From Psychroserpens sp. (GTDB lineage Bacteria > Bacteroidota > Bacteroidia > Flavobacteriales > Flavobacteriaceae), in NCBI GenBank assembly GCA_017643165.1, contig JAEPNY010000006.1, positions 22,947 through 69,779 of the forward strand: a stretch of DNA of 46,833 nucleotides. Reading direction: 5' to 3'. The notes under the pieces are model-generated. The model saw only the letters and a list, made by a program, of their open reading frames with translations. It had not been told where the DNA came from and searched no databases. This document shows, in pieces, positions 1 to 9,078 of this stretch; within the stretch, counting starts at the first letter, position 1; each line of letters opens with the position of its first letter. Made by a program: the position numbers and the translations under genes.

Positions 1-1
1 T

Positions 2-2797
2 ACAGATGTACAGTGTGCAAGTGATGTGCCAGCACAGGTGAAGTTGACAGCAACAGATGCATGTCAAGGAGATATTTCAGTAGATCCAACAATACAGATC
101 ATCCCAGGTGATTGTGCTAATAATTATACATTGATTAGAACGTGGACATTCACAGATGAATGTGGAAACGCTTCAAGTGTTAGTCAGACCATAAATGTGA
201 ATGATACTATGGCGCCAGAAACTCCAGCGGCACCTGCCGATGAAGATGTTCAATGTGCTAGTGATGTGCCGGATTCAATTGATCTTACAGCTGTAGATAA
301 TTGCGACGGTGAAATTACGGTTAGTCCAACAGAAGAGACTTTACCTGGTAATTGTCCAAATACTTTTACTGTAGTAAGAACTTGGACATTTAGTGATGGT
401 TGTGGCAATACGTCGAGTGTCAGTCAGACCATTAATGTGAAAGATGATACGGCACCGATGTTGCCGTCAGCACCTGGAAGCCTTGAAATTTGTGATGGCG
501 ATAATATACCGTCAGCACCTGATCTAATTGCAACAGATAATTGTGATGGTGTGATAATAGTATCACCTACAGAAACTAATGTCCCTATTGAAAATGGCTA
601 TCAGATTGTGAGAGAATGGACAGCTGAGGATGCTTGTGGTAATATGTCTGATACAGAAACGCAAATTATCACGGTTAATGATCTTCCTGATGTTAGTATA
701 GAAGCGCTAGATCCGTTATGTGTAGACGCTGATCCAGTGCAGTTAATTGGGTCTCCTGATGGAGGTACATGGAGTGGAAATGGCGTTGATGAGAATGGCT
801 TATTCGATCCAAGTATCGCTGGCGTTGGAGATGTAGTAATTACATATTCATACACAGATGGCGGCGGAGATCAAGACTGCGATGCACTAGTACTTTCAGC
901 AATATTTGACGGAACATTATCTGGAGGAATTCCAAAAGGATTTGAACTATATGCATTAGAGGATATTGCAGATTTAAGTATCTATGGCGTAGGATCTGCT
1001 AATAACGGTGGCGGTTCTGATGGTGAAGAATTTACTTTCCCAGCGGATGCGATTTCTGCAGGTAGTTACATTTATGTGACGACTGATCCTGATGCCTTTG
1101 TGACATGGTTTGGATTTGCAGCTAATTATTCTGGTGTTTCTGCTGCGAATATTAATGGAGATGACGCAATTGAATTGTTCAAAAATGGAGAAGTTATTGA
1201 TGTCTTTGGAGAAATCGACACCGATGGTTCAGGAGAAGATTGGGAATACACTAATAGTTGGGCATATCGAAGTAATGATACGGGACCAAATGGCGGATCA
1301 TTTGTCTTAGGTGACTGGACTTATGGCGGCGTAAATGCATGGAATGGTCAATCATCAAATGATAATCCAACAAGTACAATGCCTAATGGAACATACACAA
1401 ATCAAAATTCTAATTGTGGTGCATCGGGAACAGGTTGTTCGAATTCTACGGAAATTACGATAACTGTTAATGATCTACCATTAATAGAAGCAGGAGCGCC
1501 TGTGTGTGATGAGCTTCAAAATTTCGGAACGTACTCAGTTCTAGTTTCTGTGTCTGATGGAACAGTGACAAGTGCATATACGAATACTGATCAAGGCAAT
1601 AATGAATGGTTAGTTTCTGATATTCCGAATGGCGAGAACGCCTTGATTACTGTCACTAATGAATTTGGATGTGAATCTTCAACTGAAGTTGAAGCACCTG
1701 AATGTGTTTGTATCGAACTTGGTGTTACGCCAGTTGATGTGACGTGTTTCGGACTTGATGACGGAAAAATTATTATTGACTTTGTGTCAGATGATGCAAC
1801 AGTGACCGTAAATGGAGAAGTGTATAATCCAGAAACCCAATATGGACCTGGTCTCTATACTGTTACTGCATACTATGAAGGTAATGATATTGACGAATGT
1901 ATAGTGACGGAAATTGTAGAAATTATCGAACCAGATTTAGTAGAGCTCGAAGTAAGTTCAACCAATATCAGTTGTTTTGGTCAGAATGATGGAACAATAA
2001 CTATAGATTTCATTAGCGACGGTGCTTTCTACACTATTAAGGAAAATGGTATAGGACCTGATCTTAGTGGTCAATCTACATTTGGTCCTGGTACCTATAT
2101 TGTTGAAGCCAATTTAATTCAGAATAGTGGTTCACGATTATCAGGAATGGAAATCGATGATATTAAATCAAGAACATACAATCCTTGTGAAGCTGTTGTA
2201 ATTGTTACGATAATAGAACCTGAGCCATTAGTTTGTGAAATCTTGACGCCTTATGGAGACAAACCTTTCCAATGTCATGATACTGCTAATCATGTATTGA
2301 ATGGAAATGTGACAGGAGGAACAGCTCCGTACGAATTTACATGGATACTTAATCCGAGTTCACAAGAATCCTATTGGCAGATCCTGGGAAGTAATGATAC
2401 GGCTTCAATTGATATACAACCAGGGCTAGGTACAGGTATGTACATCCTTTTAGTAACAGATGCTAATGGTTGCATGACAAAATGTATGACTAAAATACTA
2501 TCCGATTGTAACGATAATGATATAAAGGTGTTATCGTACAATAGAGTGAGTTTTGACATTTATCCAAACCCGACAAAAGGTAATGCCAATGTTAGCTTGG
2601 TAGGAAAAGAACATGGGAAGACAACTATAGAAGTTTATAATTTAGTTGGAACACAAGTTTATTCTAAAACCTATCAGGATTTGAAGGAAAGCGACTTAGA
2701 AATTCAACTAGGAAATTTACCAAGTCAAGTATATTATGTGAAGATCAGTACTGCCAAAGGCACTGAGATTAAAAAACTGATACTTGATAAAGATTAA
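2..2797 (+). CDS. T9SS-secreted multidomain surface protein (5' end outside window)
   Basis: Partial gene. The reading frame is open from base 2 and its start lies upstream. The visible part begins with three HYR-like repeats of about 80 residues (bases 2 to about 690), recognisable by recurring C-A-S-D-V-P, A-T-D-N-C-D-G and E-C-G-N elements. Next comes a lamin-tail-like (LTD) domain (about 880-1400), with the typical G-F-E-L-Y-A-L and D-D-A-I-E-L-F patterns. Two SprB-like repeats follow (about 1700-2220; V-T-C-F-G-L-D-D-G and I-S-C-F-G-Q-N-D-G). The C-terminus is a type A T9SS sorting domain starting at Y-P-N-P (about 2560) and ending K-L-I-L-D-K-D. The protein should cross the outer membrane by T9SS and be attached to the cell surface or released. 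The substrate or adhesion target is unknown. A strong terminator follows. Confidence 0.9.
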   Translation, partial: TDVQCASDVPAQVKLTATDACQGDISVDPTIQIIPGDCANNYTLIRTWTFTDECGNASSVSQTINVNDTMAPETPAAPADEDVQCASDVPDSIDLTAVDNCDGEITVSPTEETLPGNCPNTFTVVRTWTFSDGCGNTSSVSQTINVKDDTAPMLPSAPGSLEICDGDNIPSAPDLIATDNCDGVIIVSPTETNVPIENGYQIVREWTAEDACGNMSDTETQIITVNDLPDVSIEALDPLCVDADPVQLIGSPDGGTWSGNGVDENGLFDPSIAGVGDVVITYSYTDGGGDQDCDALVLSAIFDGTLSGGIPKGFELYALEDIADLSIYGVGSANNGGGSDGEEFTFPADAISAGSYIYVTTDPDAFVTWFGFAANYSGVSAANINGDDAIELFKNGEVIDVFGEIDTDGSGEDWEYTNSWAYRSNDTGPNGGSFVLGDWTYGGVNAWNGQSSNDNPTSTMPNGTYTNQNSNCGASGTGCSNSTEITITVNDLPLIEAGAPVCDELQNFGTYSVLVSVSDGTVTSAYTNTDQGNNEWLVSDIPNGENALITVTNEFGCESSTEVEAPECVCIELGVTPVDVTCFGLDDGKIIIDFVSDDATVTVNGEVYNPETQYGPGLYTVTAYYEGNDIDECIVTEIVEIIEPDLVELEVSSTNISCFGQNDGTITIDFISDGAFYTIKENGIGPDLSGQSTFGPGTYIVEANLIQNSGSRLSGMEIDDIKSRTYNPCEAVVIVTIIEPEPLVCEILTPYGDKPFQCHDTANHVLNGNVTGGTAPYEFTWILNPSSQESYWQILGSNDTASIDIQPGLGTGMYILLVTDANGCMTKCMTKILSDCNDNDIKVLSYNRVSFDIYPNPTKGNANVSLVGKEHGKTTIEVYNLVGTQVYSKTYQDLKESDLEIQLGNLPSQVYYVKISTAKGTEIKKLILDKD

Positions 2798-2825
2798 TAG
2801 CGAATTGCTTTAAAAAGCAGTAAGG

Positions 2826-2863
2826 AATACCTCTAGAACTTAAATTCTGGAGGTATTTTATTT
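2826..2863. terminator. Bidirectional terminator between the surface protein and the VOC gene
   Basis: A 13-bp stem (arms AATACCTCTAGAA and TTCTGGAGGTATT, one G-T wobble) with a 6-base loop, followed by TTTATTTT. It lies between two convergent genes and overlaps the stop codon of the minus-strand gene, so it probably serves both. Confidence 0.8.
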
Positions 2864-3280
2864 TGCGAATAGCTGACTCATATCTTTAAATGACTTAAAC
2901 TCAAGTGCATTACCCGCTGGATCAAGGAAAAACATCGTAGCTTGTTCGCCTATTTCACCTTCAAAACGTATGTAGGGCTCTATCACAAAATTGACACCTT
3001 TTGATTTTAATGATTCAGAAAAGGAAAAGAATAGTTCCCAAGGCAGTACAACACCGTAATGAGGAACAGGCACATTTTTTCCATCAACGAGATTGGTGTG
3101 AAGGTCTTCCGATGATTTAGGTTTATAATGAATAACTAATTGATGACCGAATAGATCAAAATCAACCCAATGATCACTGCTGCGTCCTTCTTCGCATTCG
3201 AGTATTTCCCTGTAGAATTTACGACACTCAGACAGGTTGTGAACAGGAATAGCAATATGAAATGGTGAGATTTTCGACAT
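2858..3280 (-). CDS. VOC family protein (glyoxalase/bleomycin-resistance fold)
   Basis: A 140-residue single-domain protein of the vicinal oxygen chelate superfamily. It opens with I-A-I-P-V-H-N-L, the usual first strand carrying a metal-binding His. It ends with [13 protein letters not shown], the characteristic last strand with the metal-binding Glu. His52 in Q-L-V-I-H is a further candidate ligand. These proteins are small cytosolic enzymes (isomerases, dioxygenases, resistance proteins), and the substrate cannot be read from sequence. A -7-like element (AATATTTG on the minus strand, about 3307-3314) lies about 30 bp upstream of the start, so the gene is probably transcribed alone. Confidence 0.8.
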   Translation of the reverse strand: MSKISPFHIAIPVHNLSECRKFYREILECEEGRSSDHWVDFDLFGHQLVIHYKPKSSEDLHTNLVDGKNVPVPHYGVVLPWELFFSFSESLKSKGVNFVIEPYIRFEGEIGEQATMFFLDPAGNALEFKSFKDMSQLFAK

Positions 3281-3343
3281 AACGAATATTTAGGTCGAAA
3301 TTTAGCCAAATATTTCCGAAGAGATTTATAATTGGATCATTTT

Positions 3344-3910
3344 TTAGTCGTCCCGATTACATATTATTTTCCATGTTGGGTATACAATTGTTTCAGTTGC
3401 GTTCACCCATTCACCAATCCATTTATATCCTGAATCATTCATGTCATAAAAGGTAATTCGATATTTACCCTCCATACCGTTGGGTGCTTTTTGATCGCGA
3501 TATAATATGATCTTATCATCAATTTTAGATCCTTCCCAAGTTGGTAATGTCGCGGTCGGAAATTTAGAGGAGTAGTAGTGCACATACCACTTACTACTAT
3601 CTGCAATGAATTGCCGAATACTTCCTGAGTGCGAACCATCTGGTTTTAATGTTTCATCTTGAACGGCCATACCATTCATAATATATTTCCATTCCCAGAT
3701 GATATCTTCAGAATCTGCCCAAGAACCATCTTGATTTCGTAATGTCGATTTACAGTCACAGGCACCTATGAGCGCCTCGAAATTTTTTAGTTCTTCAGGT
3801 GCGTTTGGATGAGCTTGTCCGTAAGGATTCATTTTGGTAGCGGTGTAGTCATATTGGCCATAAGAGTAAAAGCCTAAAACAAAACATAGACATGTAATGA
3901 TTGATTTCAT
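3344..3910 (-). CDS. Secreted DUF1579-like protein
   Basis: A 188-residue protein with a clear Sec signal peptide (about residues 1-18, ending Y-S-Y-G-Q), hence periplasmic or exported. The body resembles DUF1579-like, lipocalin-type proteins: a pattern of L-I-G in the first strand, W-E-W-K-Y-I-M-N-G near the middle and W-x-W/E strands towards the end (K-W-I-G-E-W). The function is unknown. Two direct repeats suitable for a LytTR regulator lie 62-90 bp upstream, and the neighbouring gene is itself a LytTR protein, so the two may form a regulator-target pair. The family call is moderate; the export call is firm. Confidence 0.65.
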   Translation of the reverse strand: MKSIITCLCFVLGFYSYGQYDYTATKMNPYGQAHPNAPEELKNFEALIGACDCKSTLRNQDGSWADSEDIIWEWKYIMNGMAVQDETLKPDGSHSGSIRQFIADSSKWYVHYYSSKFPTATLPTWEGSKIDDKIILYRDQKAPNGMEGKYRITFYDMNDSGYKWIGEWVNATETIVYPTWKIICNRDD

Positions 3911-3951
3911 TGTATTTAAATTTTAATTGATTCAAATCAAATCAAACGAAA

Positions 3952-3959
3952 TAAATCTA
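3952..3959 (-). promoter_or_regulatory. Candidate -7 element of the DUF1579-like gene
   Basis: The minus strand reads TAGATTTA, one base off the Bacteroidota -7 consensus TAnnTTTG, 41 bp upstream of the start codon. No good -33 TTG is seen, which would fit an activator-dependent promoter. Confidence 0.35.
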
Positions 3960-3971
3960 ATCACACTATTA

Positions 3972-4000
3972 ATTTGCAGAGAATGTACTTGTATTTGCAG
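3972..4000 (-). promoter_or_regulatory. Direct repeats ATTTGCAG x2, 21 bp apart: possible LytTR binding site
   Basis: ATTTGCAG occurs at 3972-3979 and 3993-4000, two helical turns apart. LytTR domains typically bind pairs of roughly 9-bp direct repeats with a spacer of about 12-13 bp. The pair lies directly upstream of the promoter of the DUF1579-like gene and directly downstream of a LytTR gene. Confidence 0.4.
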
Positions 4001-4026
4001 TAAATTACGTTAAGAAAATCCGTATT

Positions 4027-4899
4027 CTAATTGAAATAGGATCTTACGGTCTTCAAATTCCGTTTTGAAATTGGGATTTTTGTACCGTTTTGAAGAATAA
4101 GATTGGATGTACTCGCAATATTAAGTTCGTTGGCTAGATCCATATTGACAATAGCTTTGCGATGAACTCTAAGGAAATTCGAGTTTAGTTTTTCATTTAA
4201 AGCTTTCATTGAACTTCGCATAGTATACGTTTTGTCATGAATGGTATGGACCTTAACACAGTAATCATCAGCTTCAATCCATCTAATATGTTCACAAGGA
4301 ATAATTTTTCGGTTGTTCCCAATTTTGATATTAAGAACTTTTGATTTCTCATCTACCTCACGACTTAGTTGTTCAAAAAGTTGCGCATTTGATAATTTAA
4401 GATCAGATAGTTGCTGCACTTTAATCTGTAGTTTTTCATTCTGAAAAAACAAATGAAGTATCATACTAATCGCTATATAACCCAAGGTGTAAATAGGCGC
4501 TTTTTGATATAAGAAAAACGGAAAATATTCTGAAAACAATAAGGTCAATGAACGCGATTCGTCAAAGACATAGAACTGAATTAGTGCAATTATTAAGATG
4601 TTTAGAATAACAAGACCAACAATCATCAGTACTAACTTGACAAATCGATACGAGGTTGAATTTTTTAATAATCCTGATTGGATTGATTTTATTAAAACCA
4701 CTGAAAACAACAACCATATAAACCATCGATACGCTTGTGTTTGCAATAAGTCAAAGAAAGTAACGCCTTCAGCTAACTCAAATCGTCTTATATAGTACAA
4801 TTGTTGAAATGTTTCAAAAGTAATCGCCAAAGCAACAACTGCAGTTATGATAAGAATACTGCGTTTGAAGTTGGATATGGATTTTAACCAAAGGGTCAC
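4027..4899 (-). CDS. Membrane-anchored LytTR-family transcription regulator
   Basis: A 290-residue protein. The N-terminal half has four predicted membrane helices (about residues 13-32, 55-70, 85-110, 130-150). A short amphipathic, coiled-coil-like linker follows (about 155-185), then a C-terminal LytTR DNA-binding domain (about 187-290). LytTR hallmarks are I-R-W-I-E-A-D-D-Y-C-V-K-V-H, F-L-R-V-H-R-K-A-I-V-N and the final basic segment I-S-K-R-N-L-K. There is no receiver domain, so sensing is probably by the membrane part. The start codon overlaps the stop of the upstream pseudouridine synthase gene by 4 bp (ATGA), so the two are translationally coupled. The direct repeats just downstream are a plausible target. 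Confidence 0.85.
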   Translation of the reverse strand: MTLWLKSISNFKRSILIITAVVALAITFETFQQLYYIRRFELAEGVTFFDLLQTQAYRWFIWLLFSVVLIKSIQSGLLKNSTSYRFVKLVLMIVGLVILNILIIALIQFYVFDESRSLTLLFSEYFPFFLYQKAPIYTLGYIAISMILHLFFQNEKLQIKVQQLSDLKLSNAQLFEQLSREVDEKSKVLNIKIGNNRKIIPCEHIRWIEADDYCVKVHTIHDKTYTMRSSMKALNEKLNSNFLRVHRKAIVNMDLANELNIASTSNLILQNGTKIPISKRNLKTVRSYFN

Positions 4900-5657
4900 G
4901 AGTTTAATTTTTGATTAGGCCTAGGTTGTGCTGTTTTCACGGATTGCGCAATTGATTTATTGAGTGTGTCTAGTTCTTCAGTTGTTAATTCGCGGTATTC
5001 GCCTAATGGCATATCAAGTGATATATTCATTATACGAATACGTTTTAGCGTATTTACCTCATAATTTAAATACGAGCACATTCGCCGAATCTGACGATTT
5101 AAACCTTGCGTCAAAACAATACTAAATGTGTAAGTGTCTATTTTCGTTACTTTACATTTTTTGGTTCGCTGGCCTAATTCTTCTAAATAAATTCCGCCAG
5201 CCATTCGCTTAATAAATGTTTGCGAAATCGGCTTGTCAACAGTAACGATATACTCTTTTTCATGATTGTTACTAGCTCTAAGGATTTTATTTACGATATC
5301 GCCATCATCGGTTAGTAATATTAAACCCTCACTGGGTTTGTCTAATCGACCTATTGGAAATATACGTTTATGATAGTTAATGTAATCTATGATATTATCT
5401 TTTTCAACGCGCGTGTCTGTGGTACATACAATTCCTACAGGCTTATTGAATGCTAGATAAACAAAAGAATCTTTAATGTTTTTGATGATTTTGCCATCTA
5501 CGCGCACTTCATCACCTGGTGCTACTTTAGTACCCATTGCTGGGATCTTACCATTGATTTCAACACGCCCTGATTCAATAAGTTTATCCGCTTCGCGTCG
5601 AGAACAATAACCTGCTTCACTTAGAAATTTGTTAATACGTTTTAAGTTTTCAGACAT
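4896..5657 (-). CDS. rluF: RluF-type 23S rRNA pseudouridine synthase (RsuA/RluB/E/F family)
   Basis: A 253-residue cytosolic enzyme that isomerises uridine in rRNA (in the RluF subgroup, U2604 of 23S rRNA). An N-terminal S4 RNA-binding domain (about residues 4-55, with Y-C-S-R-R-E-A-D-K-L-I) is followed by the catalytic domain. The active-site motif is G-R-L-D-K-P-S-E-G-L, with the nucleophilic Asp at residue 106. Downstream, L-N-R-Q-I-R-R-M supports the RluF/RsuA family. The upstream sequence TAACTTTA on the minus strand, just before the ATG, resembles a -7 box and would give a very short leader. The rluF assignment over rluB or rluE is based on overall resemblance only. Confidence 0.85.
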   Translation of the reverse strand: MSENLKRINKFLSEAGYCSRREADKLIESGRVEINGKIPAMGTKVAPGDEVRVDGKIIKNIKDSFVYLAFNKPVGIVCTTDTRVEKDNIIDYINYHKRIFPIGRLDKPSEGLILLTDDGDIVNKILRASNNHEKEYIVTVDKPISQTFIKRMAGGIYLEELGQRTKKCKVTKIDTYTFSIVLTQGLNRQIRRMCSYLNYEVNTLKRIRIMNISLDMPLGEYRELTTEELDTLNKSIAQSVKTAQPRPNQKLNS

Positions 5658-5674
5658 AATGTAAAGTTACTAAA

Positions 5675-6502
5675 CTATGTATTAATAAATTCTATAATGT
5701 GTTGGTTGATCTCATTAGACTTCAGCCTATGGCCATAGCCTTTAGTGGTAATTAATTTTGCATTCTTATAAAAGGTATCGAAGTCTTCAGCATCATTGTA
5801 AGGTATGATTGGATCGCCTTCGTCATGGATGATCAATCCAGAAATAGCAACATCACTCAAAAATTTTGCTGCATTAAAATATTCGGGTGCATTATTATAC
5901 TTATCTAAAATAAATTGATTCATTGCTTTTGCGAGTCGCTCATTATACCCCATCATGTCGCGATACCTTTGGAAAACACCAACAAAATTTGATGGTGCAC
6001 CTAGTAGCACTAACTTATTAATATGCGGTAGCTTATACTTACTGTAAAAGAATGCCGTCGCCATACCACCAACAGAATGGCCAATAACGATATCTGTCTC
6101 GAATTTTTTAGCAACAGCATGAATACATTCAGAGTATAATATGGCGTTGAATGATTTGCCATTGGTATTACCATGAGCAGGTGCATCTAACGCTACAATC
6201 GAGTAGTTTCGATCCTTAAGTTCCTCGATTAATCCTTTCCACCTATAGGCATTACTTTCCCAGCCATGAGCTAATAGAATGGTTTCTTTGTCGCCAATCC
6301 ATCGATAAGTCATAATGTTCAAATGCTCATATTTTATATCTTCTCGATAAGCTGTTGACAGAAAGTCATTTTCATCCTCTTTAAGTTTCGTGCGACGTGG
6401 TGTTGAAAAGAGTTTTATAGCAAGTTTTGCGCTGGTCTTAGGCGATGTCCAGCTTAGAACATTTAAGGTAGCACCAATACATTTAGCAATTAATTGTCTC
6501 AT
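5675..6502 (-). CDS. Alpha/beta-hydrolase fold protein
   Basis: A 275-residue hydrolase. The nucleophile elbow is G-H-S-V-G-G with Ser143. The acid is probably Asp230 in H-D-E-G-D-P-I-I-P, and the base is His258 in G-Y-G-H-R-L. The oxyanion-hole segment is L-A-H-G-W-E. The first 20 residues are hydrophobic and basic without a convincing cleavage site, so it could be membrane-associated. The substrate (ester, thioester or lipid) is not predictable. The start overlaps the stop of the upstream cupin gene by 4 bp, and it ends 17 bp before the rluF-type gene, so it belongs to the same transcription unit. Confidence 0.85.
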   Translation of the reverse strand: MRQLIAKCIGATLNVLSWTSPKTSAKLAIKLFSTPRRTKLKEDENDFLSTAYREDIKYEHLNIMTYRWIGDKETILLAHGWESNAYRWKGLIEELKDRNYSIVALDAPAHGNTNGKSFNAILYSECIHAVAKKFETDIVIGHSVGGMATAFFYSKYKLPHINKLVLLGAPSNFVGVFQRYRDMMGYNERLAKAMNQFILDKYNNAPEYFNAAKFLSDVAISGLIIHDEGDPIIPYNDAEDFDTFYKNAKLITTKGYGHRLKSNEINQHIIEFINT

Positions 6503-6870
6503 TCTGCTTCTCTATTCACTAGGTTCATTGAAAAGGCAGGTGTACATATTGCAATATATTCACACGGTTCATTGAACGGATTAGAATATTGTACGCGTGT
6601 ATGTCGATCGATTTTTATGGATTCACCTTGCTTCAGTACAATGGTTTCGCCATCAATGATAAATTGCTTTTGACCTCGAATGATATATGTGTATTCGTCG
6701 AATTCTGGTGTTTGGTATGGTTCACTCCAACCAGATGGAGCAATCATGTGCGCAATACTAATATTGGGATTGCCATCTGTGGCATTACCGAAGTGCTCTT
6801 CTATTAATTTTCCGTCATCAGTAGGTACAATGAATGGTTGTTTTTGAATATGATAGTTTTTCTTTTTCAC
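6499..6870 (-). CDS. Single-domain cupin protein
   Basis: A 123-residue cupin barrel. The segment P-E-F-D-E-Y-T-Y-I-I-R-G represents cupin motif 1, where Glu and Tyr partly replace the usual His ligands. The later strands L-K-Q-G-E-S-I-K-I and P-C-E-Y-I-A-I-C-T-P form motif 2. The protein is small, lacks a signal peptide and is probably cytosolic. With a weak metal-binding set it may be a sugar- or small-molecule-binding cupin rather than a dioxygenase. It lies 12 bp downstream of a lipoprotein gene and overlaps the hydrolase gene by 4 bp. Confidence 0.8.
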   Translation of the reverse strand: MKKKNYHIQKQPFIVPTDDGKLIEEHFGNATDGNPNISIAHMIAPSGWSEPYQTPEFDEYTYIIRGQKQFIIDGETIVLKQGESIKIDRHTRVQYSNPFNEPCEYIAICTPAFSMNLVNREAE

Positions 6871-6882
6871 ATGATTGAAGTA

Positions 6883-7449
6883 TTACCAGTGTATCATAAA
6901 ATATTTAATTTTAGCGTGATCCGGAATTTGAACAGCCTCAATTTTTAGTGTCATATCAAATCTCAGATTAGCAGGAAGTTCTTTTTTGTCAATAGTAAAC
7001 GAACCGTTTATTTCATTTACCGAGATAACAACAGAGTTTATCAAGTTGTTGATGCTTGATATCTTATAGTTATCCTTAATATCTTTAAACGTACTATTAA
7101 TAGAAATGTTTTTAGACGTATTGTAATTGTCATTCATGATCCTAACACTCTTAATAACTGCGGTAGAATCTAATGCATGACTGGGCGTTAGAACCAGTAG
7201 TTCATTACCGTCCTTATCATAAATATGGATATCATTGTCTTGACCAGAAAATTCATCGCCTTTGATTGCATTAACTATAGAATCTTGCGGAAAAGCCATG
7301 TTTAAGTCTTTAACCTGTGTAGAATCAGTTAATAGTCCAATATGTTGTTTTGAAATTTCAAAAGGATCTTGTGCTTTATCTAAGGCACAATTGGTAAAAA
7401 GAATAGCAACTATAATAATAGTTAGTAAGTATTTGTTGTAGGTGTTCAC
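6883..7449 (-). CDS. Lipoprotein of unknown function
   Basis: A 188-residue protein with a lipoprotein signal peptide: hydrophobic residues 8-20 followed by the lipobox L-F-T-N-C with Cys21. The mature part has alternating strand patterns and D/N-rich turns, with no family I recognise. It contains an I-H-I-Y-D-K-D-G-N-E-L-L segment, like the first strands of small periplasmic domains. It lies 34 bp after the HerA-like ATPase gene and 12 bp before the cupin gene, and is likely co-transcribed. Confidence 0.7.
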   Translation of the reverse strand: MNTYNKYLLTIIIVAILFTNCALDKAQDPFEISKQHIGLLTDSTQVKDLNMAFPQDSIVNAIKGDEFSGQDNDIHIYDKDGNELLVLTPSHALDSTAVIKSVRIMNDNYNTSKNISINSTFKDIKDNYKISSINNLINSVVISVNEINGSFTIDKKELPANLRFDMTLKIEAVQIPDHAKIKYFMIHW

Positions 7450-7483
7450 AAAAATGAATTTTAGTTTAAAGATCTATTAATTG

Positions 7484-9022
7484 TTATTTCAGCATTTTTG
7501 TCAAAATACCAAGAACGCTACGTATCACAGTAGGGCTTGACAAAACTTTAACAATAGGGTTTTGTCTCGTACTACGTCGACGAGAGCTAGCACTTCTACG
7601 TTTAGTTTCTGCTTTTTCAATTGCTTCGCGTTCTTTTCTAGCTTTTTCTTTAGCTTCTTCAGCTTCAGCAATCTCAATTTTTTTATTTAATAATTCATAA
7701 GCGCTTTCTCTATCGATTTCATCGTTATACTTCTTGGTGAGCTTCGATTTTGAAAGTAAATTAGCAAGTTCCATTTCGGTTAAAATATCCATCCTACTCA
7801 TAGGAGCGCGCATCATAGTAGCTGCTAATGGTGTAGGTTTCCCTTTTTCATTCAAAGCTGAAATTAATGCCTCTCCAATACCTAGTGAGGTTAATACCTC
7901 TGCTGTGTCGTAATAGGCCGTATCAGGATAGTTTTGAGCTGTTAATTTAATCGCTTTACGATCTTTGGCCGTAAACGCCCTTAAAGCATGCTGAACTTTT
8001 AACCCTAGTTGACCGAGCACTGCTTCAGGAACATCAGTAGGATTTTGTGTTACGAAATATAATCCTACACCTTTACTTCGAATTAATTTAACAATGCTTT
8101 CAATCTGACTAAGTAGTGCTTTTGAAGCCTCGTTGAAAATTAAGTGGGCTTCATCAATGAACATAATCAATTCAGGTCGTCCAGTATCTCCTTGTTCAGG
8201 AAAGGTTGAATATATTTCGGCAAGTAGACTCAACATGAACGTTGAGAATAATTTTGGTCGGTCTTGTATATCGGTTAATCGAATGATGTTAATATAGCCT
8301 CTACCATCATTGTCGATACGAAGTAAATCGTCAACATCAAATGAAGTTTCGCCGAAGAATAGTTCACCACCTTGCTGCTCTATTTCTACAACTTTTCTAA
8401 GTATCGCACCTGTTGATGCCGTTGAAATACGACCGTATGCTTCTGTAAATTCGGCTTTCCCTTCTTGTGTTGCATATTGCAATATCTTTTTAAAATCCTT
8501 CAAATCTAGAAGCGGTAAATGATTGTCATCACAGTATTTAAAAATTACTGCAACAACACCAGATTGCGCTTCGGAGAGATCTAAAATACGCGATAATAGA
8601 ACCGGTCCAAATTCACTCACAGTAGCTCTCAAACGAACACCGTCTTGTTCAGATAGTGTCATGACCTCTACGGGAAAAGACTTGGCTTCAAATGGTAATC
8701 CTATTTTTTCATGGCGTTCGTCGATTTTTGGATGTCCTGGACTTGGTTGCGCAAGTCCACTAAGGTCTCCTTTTATGTCCATTAAAAGGACTGGAATTCC
8801 TTTTTCACTTAAATTTTCAGCTAGAACCTGAAGTGTTTTCGTTTTTCCGGTACCCGTCGCACCAGCAATAAGTCCATGACGATTCATGGTTTTTAATGGT
8901 ACATTAACAAAAGTATTAGTTTTGGTTTCACCATCAAGCATGGCTGCTCCTAGTGTAATGAAGTCTCCTTTATTGGTATTTCCTTCATTGATTTCCTTAA
9001 TAAAATCTTCGGCTCTACTCAT
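7484..9022 (-). CDS. HerA-like ATPase, DUF853/YjgR family
   Basis: A 512-residue P-loop ATPase of the YjgR/DUF853 group. Walker A is G-A-T-G-T-G-K-T (Lys60) and Walker B is L-I-M-F-I-D-E-A-H. The segment F-V-T-Q-N-P-T-D-V-P matches the sensor region of HerA/FtsK-type motors. The C-terminus is highly charged (a K/R/E-rich helix, about residues 435-490). An upstream in-frame ATG at 9091 would overlap the divergent gene. I chose the start at 9022 because M-S-R-A-E-D-F aligns with the family start. The role is uncertain, possibly DNA or membrane handling. It is the first gene of the minus-strand cluster. Confidence 0.85.
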   Translation of the reverse strand: MSRAEDFIKEINEGNTNKGDFITLGAAMLDGETKTNTFVNVPLKTMNRHGLIAGATGTGKTKTLQVLAENLSEKGIPVLLMDIKGDLSGLAQPSPGHPKIDERHEKIGLPFEAKSFPVEVMTLSEQDGVRLRATVSEFGPVLLSRILDLSEAQSGVVAVIFKYCDDNHLPLLDLKDFKKILQYATQEGKAEFTEAYGRISTASTGAILRKVVEIEQQGGELFFGETSFDVDDLLRIDNDGRGYINIIRLTDIQDRPKLFSTFMLSLLAEIYSTFPEQGDTGRPELIMFIDEAHLIFNEASKALLSQIESIVKLIRSKGVGLYFVTQNPTDVPEAVLGQLGLKVQHALRAFTAKDRKAIKLTAQNYPDTAYYDTAEVLTSLGIGEALISALNEKGKPTPLAATMMRAPMSRMDILTEMELANLLSKSKLTKKYNDEIDRESAYELLNKKIEIAEAEEAKEKARKEREAIEKAETKRRSASSRRRSTRQNPIVKVLSSPTVIRSVLGILTKMLK

Positions 9023-9027
9023 AGTTC

Positions 9028-9035
9028 TAAATTTG
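9028..9035 (+). promoter_or_regulatory. -7 element for the RidA-like gene
   Basis: TAAATTTG matches TAnnTTTG exactly, 43 bp upstream of the start of the plus-strand gene. It lies just outside the start of the divergent ATPase gene, so the two divergent promoters must overlap here. Confidence 0.5.
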
Positions 9036-9078
9036 CCTAAAAATAGTGTAATTTTAGTCAAGTATAAAATCAATGATA

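Noticed and set aside
8523-8831. Plus-strand open frame opposite the HerA-like ATPase gene
   Set aside because: It is antisense to a strongly conserved gene and has no protein features of its own.
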